Shown here: positions 21,793 to 33,880 of the stretch, piece after piece
How positions within the stretch are numbered: position 1 is the stretch's first letter
How the letters are laid out: each line of letters opens with the position of its first letter
Assembly (NCBI GenBank): GCA_048013815.1
Contig: CM106586.1
Span: forward strand, 6,820,001-6,884,000
Direction of reading: 5' to 3'
Length of the DNA: 64,000 bases
Source of the DNA: Setoptus koraiensis
Lineage: Eukaryota; Arthropoda
The notes under the pieces: generated by a model
The model's database searches: none
Told to the model about the DNA's origin: nothing
Seen by the model: only the letters and a program-made list of their open reading frames with translations
Program-made: the position numbers and the translations under genes

Positions 21793-24700
21793 ATCATGGG
21801 CATTAGGGCAGAGTTTTCCTCTTTTGTAATGTTGATGTAGAAGAGCACATCGGCCGATTTGAGCACGTACGAGGGGCCCGGATTGAGCATTATGGGCCAG
21901 GTTCCGCGCATATCCGTTTGCACGCCTATGAGGGCCACACCGAATTTTCTGTGCGAATGAAACGAGGCATAAGTGAACGATTTGCCCTGATATTCGCCAA
22001 AGAATCGCGAATCTGACAGCCGGATGTGATAGATTTCGTTGGCGGAACACTTGCCGTACAGGCGCTTCCATTCGCCCTGATTGTCCAGATCCAGTTGGAG
22101 CTGTTGCTGATTGGCGCCACTGATGGCGCTCTCTCGTCTGAGTTTGTTGCGAAATAGGCCGCCCTGGCCCAGACCGAAGGCGCCGTGGCCGCCGTTGGCC
22201 TCCAGTCCGTCCTGCAGATCGTTGCCCTGGATGCGGCGCGTCTGCTGGTCTACCTGTCCGCGCGAGGTGTGCAGCAGCAGGGTGACCAGCGTCGAGGTTC
22301 CGGGGCACAGGCAGTTGTTGGCCAGCAGCGCGTACTTGAACTCGTCTGGTGTTTGAATGGGAGCGATACATGATACACGATAGCGATGGGAGCGATACAC
22401 GATAGCGATGGGAGAATACATGATAGCGATGGGTAACAGAGTAACAGCAGAAATGGGAGAGTCACAGCAGGAATGGGAGAGCAACAATGGATTAGATGAT
22501 CACTTCCGGTCGTGGCAGTTTTTGGCCAGTCAACAGGTGGCGTGCGGGGCGACCATGATTGCGCTTGTTTGGCCAACAGCGGGCGACCGGGCGACAGCAA
22601 GATCGACTGACGCGAGCATTTAATCATCTTGATTTCAGTTTAGCTGTCACGTCTAGCGCCAAGTGTGCGTGTCACTCTCATCTGGGTCACGTTCTTTTGT
22701 GCCGGATTTGTGCCACGGGCAAAAGTTGCAGTTTTATCCGGCGAGCGGCGGCCTCATTCGAGTTGGCACTCGCCGGACTTTGTGCGCCACTCACTCACTC
22801 ACACTCAGCTCACAATTGTAGCCAGTATAGCGACAATTGTGAGCTTGACTGGTTACTTACCGTCACAAACAACGTGCTCCGCGAAGGCAACGTGAATTTT
22901 GTTCTCTGTTCGAAATATTTGCACGTACTGGGGCACGTTTGGACTGAAATCTCGGATTGCCCACGATCTCAATATGGTGTGCTCGTCAGCTGCTGACCTA
23001 TCGTTGTAGTTACGTGCCGCCAATATAAAGCACGCCTCGGCGGAATGCATTCTGGCTCTTATTAGATCCACTCCTTTCAATGCCGAGCCCTGTATATAAA
23101 TAACTCTGTTGTTCCAAGTGGGCGTCTGTAATACCATTTTCATGGTGTTATCCAAATCACAAGGTGACAATAATACAACAGAGAATGCTTGCAACAATGG
23201 ATGCGCATAGAATTCGTTCAAGAAATCCATAATTGTGTCAGCTCTCAATGTTGTCGAGCAAACAACAACGTGTTTCTCGTGCCTATTGCTGTGATGCTTG
23301 TAGCTGGCGCCCAATTTTTGTCTCTCTATCCAAAAATAGGCCAATTGCTCAAATTGTTGGGGCAAAACAATCAAGGCAACGCTAATCATTATAATGATGA
23401 ACGCCTGACTGGGCCAGGTTTCCGGCTTGAAGTCGCCGTAGCCAACAGTGGAGAATGTCACCACCACAAAGTAGATGCTCTCGAATATATTTATGTTGCG
23501 CCCGCCGGCGCGTTGGGTGTGCTGAAAGCCGCAAGCACTATTATTGCGATTATTTGTTGTCGTTATTATTGCCATTCATATGAGCGAGTTGATCGTTGCG
23601 TCATATGAGCGGGTTGATCGTTGCGTCATACGAGCGGGTTGATTGTTGCGTCAAATGTAAGGATGGATTGAGGCCGGCAGTTAGTATTGTTTCGGCGACA
23701 CGATATCATCGATTGGGAGTCGATTAGGAGTCAATTTGGAGTCGATTTGGGGTCGATTTGGAGTCGACAAAGAGTCGACAAAGAGTCGAAAGAGTCGATG
23801 TAGTCAACGAGTGACCAGAGTGGGGCTCACCTTGTGAAAATTAGACAAAATAGAGTAGAGATCAGTATGGTGAGTCGGTGCGAGAACACCGACGATTGGC
23901 GAAAATTGTGCAAATCATTCTGTGCGTCCGTGAATCGATGATGATGATCGTGATGATAAATCGCCATGGTAATACGGTAATAATATCATCATATCGATAA
24001 TATGATATCATAATACCATGATAATAATATCATGATAATAGTGAATATTTCATAATCATGTACGTGAACAAGGATGACACGATAACGGTATTAGTTGGTG
24101 GGTCTGTAGCTGCAGATATACGCGATTTATCTGTAGATATCGCTCTAGATATCGTCTTGTGTAGTGACAGTGTTGTTGCACTGGCGATACTCACAAACAT
24201 AGCTTCAAGGCATCGCTTGGCTAACCAAGTGTTGAGAAAGGCCGGCACAAACAGATTTCTCAGTTGTTTCCAGAATATCTGTCAATGAGTCAACGGGCAA
24301 GAGTCAATTTTGTCATTATTTTATCATTACTTTATCATTATCATTTTGCCATTATCGTTAGCCGCGTGAGGGGCGATTCTTTGCGATATAATTGCGGTAT
24401 ATTGTTGCACAATTATATCGCCGGTATATACCGGCGATATAATTGTGTACAGCAGTGCGCATCGCCGAGAAGGGCAGTTTCGGGGCCTCAAATGGGTGGC
24501 TAGTGATGGCTAGTGATGGCTGGTGACCTACCGACAGAATGAATGGGATATTTGTCACAATCTCCAATGTAAAATGAAATGACACTATGGAAAATATGCT
24601 ATTCTGTTGTTCGGTTGTTCGCGTTGGTTGTTGGCCGGTTGTTGGTTGCCGGTTGTTGGTTGGCGGTTGTTGGTCGGCGGTTGTTGGCCAGTTGTTGGTT

Positions 24701-27700
24701 GGCGGTTGTTGTAAGACACGGGAGATATCGGTTAGATCGATGGTGGCATGATTAACGAGCAGCGAGATAGATGAAAGCCAGATAAATAAATAAAAGCCGG
24801 ATAAAGCGCGCCTAGTCATAATCTGGAGCCCATCTCTAATTAGGGGATTGTTAATTGAAAAGAGCACTTACTTTGTATGTGAGGTACTGCATGAGGATGG
24901 CCTCGATAAAACATATCACAGCTATAATTGTCTGCAGTGCGATAACAATGCAACAGTGGAATATAACAGTGGATAGATGGCGAGATTAGATTTGATTTGA
25001 TCGTAGCCAACAGCGGCGAGCCGTCGCAACGCCGTCGTCTTAACAATGGCGCGCGAAGCAAAACTGCCCGCCGGCTCACTAATAATTACATTGCGTAATC
25101 ACCCAATTGGATGATGGCACCACGACGGCACACCGACGCCACACCGATAGCACAATGATGGCTCCCAAGCGAGCAACCGACGGATCAGTGTGGGGGCGTG
25201 CGGCGGTGCGCGACCCGAGCGACCCGAGCGACCCGAGCGACCCGAGCGACCTGAGCGACTCACCTGAAAGAACCAGAGAATTGGTTTTCTATCCACCCAA
25301 AAGAAGGCACGCCAATTGATGGGCCCGTCGTAGACGTTGCTCTTATCTGGCACAGATTCCAGCACTGTATTATAGGAGCTGTTGTACTGTTGAGCGGGAG
25401 CACATCCGTAACTGGGCGCCCCGGCAGCACATTTTTTGGCAGCACATTTTTTGGCAGTACATTTTTGGCACACAATATACGCACAATGTGCGATATTTAA
25501 TATATTATATTTGTTAGTTTTATCAGTTTTAGTTTTTTGTCGGTGGATTAGTGTGTGTAGTGGATGATTACGTAATGCACTGATAAGCAGCGTGCATTAC
25601 GCTTAACGAGAAAGAATTGGTTTGGCGCTAACTCACCAGTTGGCAACCAGGGGTCCCTTGTCTAGTATTACTCGTATTACGTAGAGCAAACAAGCAAGCG
25701 ATTTGAGCACTAATTTGATGGATCTGATGTACAAGCTGACATTGTGGTCCTTGATGAAATACATTTGCAATTGTTCCTTGATTGTGTTCTCACTATTGTA
25801 AAACTCGACGCGAACTCTGCATTGGTTTCGGTCCAATTTGGTGCCAATTTCATTTTGTTGTTTGATTTTTTTTTTGATGGGGGCCGGTGCGTCAGGTGCC
25901 GGTGTATCGAGTATGTCGGATATGTCGGGTGTGTCGGGTGTGTCGGGTGTGTCGGGTATGTCGGGTATGTTCGGTGCATTGTTGTCGCGGCAAGACCAAG
26001 GAGTGACAGTTGAGTGAGTTGCGACGACAGTTAATTAATTGTATCACGCACCAAACGGATGAATGAGGGTTGTGAATAACGATATAAGGGGATTATTATC
26101 GGTTAGTGTCGAGCGTTGATTATCAATAAACAGATTAGCGCTTATAAGTAGCCATGAGTGAGGCTGCCGTAATTACGGCCTTATTATGGCCCATAATGGA
26201 TATGCCAGATATGGCAGCTACATGCATCCTGCCAAACACACCGGTGACCCGTAATGAGCACGGCTGAGCGAATAACTGTTAGCTGGCCAGTGTCCGGGCC
26301 GGTTCGCGAGCCGGATAGCCGGACATATAGCAGCGTTAGATAGTTGCAGCTTTGGAGCTTTGGAGCTTGGGAGCGTCGGATAGTTGGCGCGATGGACAGT
26401 GAGCAAAGTTGGCCAAAAGTAGCAGCTCAAAGAGGCCCAAAGAGGCCTGCAGAGGCCCGAAGAGGCCCAAAAAAGGGGGCCTATATCGGCGATGTGACAT
26501 GTCGCGATAAGCTCATCAAATGTGACGAGCCACATATAATATAATTATGTTATTATTGTGCGAGTTGCAGTTGTCGATGGGCGACTGTCTGGATACGATT
26601 GCAGAGCAAATTGCGATAGATAACAAGTGCATTCGTTTGTCAGTTGTCGTTGCGTTTGATTGCAGCGCCCACTGCGGCGCCCATTATAATGATGAGCAAT
26701 AGCAATTATCTGTCGCTCGTGCGCTCGCTAGCTCGCTGGCTCGCCAGTTGTATCATCATAAATAAGGGGTCGCAGATATAAACAATTGCAGTGATTTAAG
26801 GTGACGCGCGTGACTTGCCAGCAGCATCAACTGCTGCCAATGTCGCCGCCCATGTCACCTGTGCGCACGGCGCACAGGTGAGCGGGCCAAAAAGGGGCCG
26901 CAAGTGAGAACAAAACGACAACAAAACGCCGACCAACCGGCCCACTAAATCTAATCCCGTCTGTCTCGTCTGTTTGTTTGTTTGCTTGTTTGCCGAACCA
27001 GGTGAGTGGGGCCCCAAATGGCAGCGGCATGACGTGAACGACGTGACACACAGCCAACGAAATGTCACGTGACATAATGCGCGCGCCAGGGTGTGCCAGT
27101 GACAGCCCGACAGTGACTTGTTTGCGGCCTCATGCAGCCCGCCGTACAGCCCGTGTACTTGTGTACCCGTGTGCCCGTATACCCGCGTGTATCCGCGCTC
27201 TCATTGCTGTCATGTTGCTGGGGTATTATTGAGCGGGTAATTGCAGAAATAGCGGCCGACAAGAGTTATAGTTTGCGAGCATTACGAGCTAGAAAATATA
27301 TTACAAGGCGCCACATTTGCATCGCTGCGCCGCTTGGCCAACATATGGCACGAGCAACAGTGACGCGCAATTAGTCTCTATTAATAGTCGCAATTTATAT
27401 ATGTTAGTCATTTGGGCCCCTTTTCTTGGCCCCACTGCAACCGTAACTGTGATCGGTTCAAAAATACACTACTCGCTGCACAACAACAAATCGCGGCAGC
27501 CACAATCCAACCAATTATTGGCAACCTTGTCACTTCGACAGCCCATATGGTTTAATTGCGTCATGCGTTATGCAAATTGTTTGGCGCTCGTTGTTTCATA
27601 AAATCTCGTTGTTTTATTTTATAAAATCTTGCTGTTGCATAAAATCTTGTTGTTGTTTGCCTGTTCTGTGATTTCACTGTGTAATGTCAACATTCGTACA

Positions 27701-30700
27701 AGCAATCGAGACAAGACAATCTCGTTGCAGTCGAACGCAAGCTCGCTGCAAATCACGCCAGCGACAAATTCTATTATGTCTAATATGGCAGTTATTTCAT
27801 CAATTTTTAATTCACGGGCTTATTTGTCTTGACACATTCGCTTGTTATTTATCTGAAATCGATCGCATGCGCTGCTTAAAAATATTGTGCAATGTGTGCG
27901 ATGCCACCCGCTGATGTATGGCCCGAATTTACCTGTATTTATTCATTTTTCAGCGCCCCAAAGTCACCGGCATCGAAGGCCGACTTGTCGCGATAGTCAG
28001 TACAACACACACGCCGCCCCGCCACAGGTAACCGGTACAATAAATAGCCGTATCAGACTAATTTGTTGTGACATTTTTATCGCACTCGATTTAAGATGGT
28101 TGCATTCTTCTATTTGGTGCACGCCGTTGCTGGCAAAAGTGTCTACTTGTGGCCTCAAATTGTGTATTTTTGACAGAGTCTAGTCATCCTGGCGCGCTTA
28201 TCTCGGTAGACATCTTATCATCTATCGTCTATCCAGTGTCGTGTCTGGCATAGGCGTCCAATAGAGAGCTATTAAAAGATTGATCAATCATTATTTGGCG
28301 CAAAGCCATTGTTGTTATCAGCGCGCGCAACAACAATAATGAGCGGCATGCAAATTTTTGTTATTTTGGCGACAACAACACAAATCACGATCACATCATC
28401 ATTCTGTTGCCAGCCAGCTCAATAAAGCCAATCTGCACTACATACGATACACGATATGATTGTGACGCAATCATTGTGTGTGTGTGTACGCGTGGGAGGT
28501 ATGTGTCATCTGTGGGCGCCCATTTTGATTGATTGGCCAGTCGAGCAGAGATCTAATAGAGCAGATTATTTAGAAATGAATTTGTTCTTGGTCGGCATGC
28601 AAGATTGCCCCTGCACTGTTACGTAACAACGCACAGTTATTACGAAACAACGCACAGTTATTACGCAACAACACATAGTGTTTGTGCGACCAGATGATCG
28701 AGAGACGCCCAGAGAAAAGTAAACACCGGACCGGGCAAATCGACCCTGGTGCGCCAGGCCGAAATGGGTCCGGTATTGAGCTCGATATGCAATGATGACC
28801 GCTGACAACTTGCGCGGTATGATGACCAAACATTGCGTGCATCGCGTCCTTTTCAAACCGCTGTCTCAGATCGTGCAAGTTGAAGTGACTTTGATGCAGG
28901 GACAAACAACAATGATTATTTAATTGTGCTTCTTTGAACCACTGGTGCCGGTCAGCGCGCTCAAAAGTGGCGCCCCAAAAAGGAGAAATCCATCCATCCA
29001 GAGATTCAATTCTGTTACACAATTTCTGTATAGATACATGATACCTCGTTCATCAGCAACAAACAACAAATACAACATTGATTGTCATCATCTATTGTGA
29101 TACAACTGACTGATGATTGCAACAAGACACGATGATACTGTCGCCACAGCTACCCATTTACTCGCCACCCTCCCCATACAAGTACATGATACAACACACC
29201 GCACAGCAATAGCGGTCAGCTAGACAACAACGGAAATAAGATCACCAGACACAAACAAAGACACTGACACGCACCACGTGCGATCAAATTACAACCGGAA
29301 GTTGCGTATTTTTTCCCGCGAGCGCGCGCGCGCGCTGTCGAGACTAGACTGTGTCTAGACTGGCTACAAAAGCGATATAGACAGAGAGAAATATATCTTT
29401 GGATCAGTGTTGGGTCTATGAGTGACTCTTGTGATAAACACAACACAGCGGCACAATCAGACGACAAGTCTGACTGCTAAACTAAATGCTAACTTACAAG
29501 TTGTCAGAATAGCCGCCGAAACAGACGTCTCGTGTTGCTCGTGTTTGCACGTGCAACTCTCTCTATATGTAGTGTATATTTTTCTCGTTAGGGCATGGTC
29601 ACTAGATGGATGGGGTTACTGGTCACTTGCTGTGGAACGCGACGCACTCCAAGCGGCTGGCCAGCGAATCAGAGTCGACCATTGGCCTGAATGCGTCTAG
29701 ACACATATATACATGTGCGTATGTGTAAACGGTATGTCGGACTGTTCGAGTAAGTGTCTGAGTGTATATATGTCGACGGCGAGAGACCCAAATCGATTCT
29801 GGCCCCAATCATTTCTTGAGTGATTCTCTATTCTCACAAGTTTGTCTCACAAGCATGTAAATAGTGCCAGCGACAAAGTAGCCAGAAAGTATTAACTGCG
29901 AGCTGTCACAAAATACAACAAACTAGCTATTTTTGGCACGTTTATATCGCGCTCGAATGTCACGTCGACCATTGGTGACATTTCGGCATTCTTGTCGGCT
30001 GGCCAATGCGAATGAGAGAATGCAATGAACACACATGCGAAAAAAGACTTCGGCTTGCTCCGCTATTGGTCGCTTCAATCACTCGAAATAGTAGCTGTGC
30101 ATTGATTATTCATGGTGTATCAAGTGAATGGTGACTCGAGTGAAAGTGCCAAGTGCTAATCAAATGAATGAATCACAACAACTGGCGGCCGATTGAAGCA
30201 ACACAAAAAGTGGGCCAACGGCATGCCAATCAGCGACAACATTCAATGTTGTCTCTGGCAATCGCAAGCGACAAAACAAACAAGCCACTCGTGCCCACTG
30301 ACCACTGGCGATTCTATCGCACCGGAAGCGACAAAATGGAGCCCCTCGAGCGTGTCGCAAGCCCGTGCGGCTGTCGCTGGTCGTCGGGTTGTGTCGTTGT
30401 CGCTGTTGTCGTTGCTGTTCTATATCCCGAGTCGCCGAGGCGACAGCTCATCTGGTTGTCAAACAGTGAACATGGCACCAGAACCAGTATAAAAATTGGC
30501 CCTTGGTTGGGCGAAAATTTTCGGAAAATTTGCGAATTACACACAATCAGCATATTGCGGCCACATTGCTCATAAATTACGACCGTGCATGACTCGTCGA
30601 CAGTGTGAGCCAGGCGAGAAATAAATGAGCAAAATAACGGGCCAATCCACGCGTCTAATATGAACGAGCGGGCCGGATACGGGTGCCACTCGGTGGGGTG

Positions 30701-31930
30701 AATGAAAAGCGAGCGACACCCTCTTTTTATCCGCCCGGGCCGGGCTGGGGCGCGCTCGAGAAGCTCGCCATCACAACTGATCAATTGAAGTGTGAAAAAC
30801 GAAAGTAAAAAAGAAGTTTCCAAAATCAAATCACAACCAGTCATGTGTGCTACATTGGATGCCCCGGCGGCGTGCGCGCTGCCGAAGAAATTCACCGGAG
30901 CGAGTATATTAATACTCGTTGGCCCCAATATTTCCATCCAACTAACATTCACTGTCTGGCTAGACAACACTAATTGGGGCCCCGTCTTGTGTGTGTCTTA
31001 GAATGTGCAAAATTGCGGGCTCGACAGTGGCCTTGCATCGATCGGGGGACGCGCGGCCGATCGCCCGACGCGATATTTGATGGCATGAACACACCCGAAA
31101 TTATTATTGCCAAATTATAGCCATTTTATCACACTGTGTCAATTGACACATTTGAATGAATATTCAAATGATGCTCGCGGTGCCATGTAATGGCCGTTAG
31201 CCAGCCAATTGGGCGCACCAATCCGGTTGCCGGCAGTCGCTGGTAGTTGGCGCCCGCTGTCAACCTTATTTTGGCCGGCCCGTTTGATTGAGCACGACGC
31301 GCTCGCAGATATTGCCGTGATTTTGGCGACAATTTGTGTAATATATATTTATATTATATATCAAATCGGTGCATAATGACACTGACAGAGGATCAGCGCC
31401 CCTCTCGGTGATCTCTGGCGCCCCCTTCGGTGACGACTGGCGCCCCTTTCGGCGATAGCTGGCGCCAGCGCCGGTTATAAAACCGGATATGGAATGGAAA
31501 GAGTGGGCACGCTCCAATGTCCGCCGCGACACCTACAAACTAATAAACTAATGGCAGGCTAATAGCGCGCGATTCGTGATGGAGATTTCTGTCGAGATAG
31601 CGAGCCGACACACACACATATAACAAGTAGCAATAATAAAGCAAAAATAAATACGCCAGAGAGATTAGCATCAAACGTGAACGCTGATAGACTGCGTGTC
31701 TAGACGGTCACAGTCACAAAATAACAAACTAATAGACTATTCATTCATGAAGAACGGGCTTATTTATACTTTTATCGCTGTATCAGCCAGCCACTGACAA
31801 GTAACGGTCTTTGTCACGGGCCCCGAACTGAATTGCAGTTCACGCATAGCGACCATTCTTCGTTGGCCCAATTCTTTGGCCCGCTCAACGGCAACAACAA
31901 CAGCGACAACAACGACGACAGCGACAACAG

Positions 31931-31964
<34 letters not shown>

Positions 31965-33848
31965 AGCGACAACAACAACAGCGACAACAACAACAGCGAC
32001 AACAACAACAGCGACAATGGGGGATGCCATCATTATTCATTGTTGTGGTTGTTGCGGTTGTTTACCTGCGCGTGTTTAAAAACTGGACCAGCGTGGAAAT
32101 TGTGTGTTGAAAAAGTTGCCGGCGACACGTTACAGTTGTTTGTCGTGTTGCACGTGCAACTCAGGTAGCCGGCTATTCAATTTGCCTGTTACATAATGCA
32201 ACTTTATTACGTCGCTGGTTACATGGAGTGGCGATCAATCAGCGGCTCTCTCATCGATCATCTTTGCCAACAACAACAACAACAACAACGACAACGGCGG
32301 CAACAACAACAACATCGATGACTGGTGCTTGCCGTCGCTGGTCAACTCGACACAACTGACAGCTCGTGAATCGTCTGGCGCGTCGCCGCATCCCAAGTTC
32401 ACGCGTAAATTTGGCAATGGGGCGACATGTAGCGACGAATTTGTTTTATGGCACTCATGAATATCGGTGTATGGTTTTGCATAAATAGCGCAACGAGAAC
32501 GATCGTGAATATTCAAGCGGCATTATATAATATATTGATACATGCTCATCGTATGCGACACACAACACTATCAACAACAATCCATTACATATACAGGCTC
32601 ACCTGTACACCTCTATTACCTGTATACATAATACCCGTGTATATAATACCTGAGTATATAGTACCGGCGTGCATAATACCCGTGTATATGACACGACGGC
32701 AGCGGCTCATTGTTTCGGGTGCGCATAATGCCGCTGATAGGGCGCGCTATCAGCGTTAGTTTGTCACAATTAGACTGGCCATGTTTTTGTTACATCATCA
32801 TCATCATCATCACCGTCACGATGGCCGTCGGCGTCGTCATGGTGCCGTTATTTATCATCATTAGCAGTGGCGGTGTATTAATGTCGCTAATTCATAAACT
32901 GTGTCACACGTTGCGTGCGCCCTCGGCCGGCCAACCTTTACGCCCGACACGGCTAATCTGGCCCTGATTTGTCGTTCCGGCGAAATATCCGCCAATCTAT
33001 TTCGCTGGCCAGCGGTCGGATTGGGCGCCCAGCCTGTGCTGAACAAATCACTGCGGCCCAAAATAATAATTTCTGATTAGTTTTCTTGGTATTTCGTGTA
33101 CGTCAAGTAGCACGGACGGACGGACGGACGGACGGACGGACGGACGGACGGACGGACGGATAACGAGCGCCGCCGACACGGAACTGACCAAATTATTGGT
33201 TGGCCATCATTTTGCGCAGGGCCGGCGGCAGGGGGCCAGCGCCTTTGCTGTTTCGCTGCAGCGTTCAGACTGCACTCAGTCTAGTTTATACTGCACTCAG
33301 TGTAGACTCTAGAGTGAAATAGCCAAATAGAGACAAATGGCCCCCTATTGCCGAAGGCCGGCAAACACTTGGCTGGCGTTACACATGTTAGGTCACGCTC
33401 GGGGCCTGTTTTGGGCCGCCGCTCGCGTGCAATTGATTGACAGTGCCCGCTAGTACCAGCGCCCACCGCCAGTCCGCTGGGGCAGTAATCAATCGACAAT
33501 TAATTTTTAGTCAGCTAAACGAATTGAGACTAATTGAGCAGTAAGACACTAATAACTCGCTTGGCAGATATGCGCGCCTAGCGCCTCAGCCGGGGATCTG
33601 GCGAGCTGCGAGCCGAGCCGAGCCGAGTCGAGTTGTTTGATCACGATGATGATTGTGATTAGTTGTTGTTGTTGCAGTTGTAGTTGCTGCTGTTATGTGG
33701 CGCGATCTATTGCGCAACAACTTTCATAAAAGTCGGCTCGCTAATGGACTGGCAGTGGCACCGGCCAATCAAGCCACTTTCGGCCAGCTCAATCTCGAGA
33801 GTTCGGCCGCTTCGTTGTTGTTGCTGTCGTTGTTGTTGTTGCTGTCGT

Positions 33849-33880
<32 letters not shown>

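Noticed and set aside
20880-21806. Plus-strand ORF of 308 codons and minus-strand second-frame ORF (21580-22371, 263 codons)
   Set aside because: Both overlap KCNT exon 9 in other frames; the GC-rich, CAG-repeat exon leaves antisense and shifted frames open.
25816-26035. Upstream extension of KCNT exon 2 with a DTP-repeat N-terminus
   Set aside because: The frame is open through the 9-bp repeat, but there is no ATG in it and the GCAG acceptor matches the exon 1 phase.
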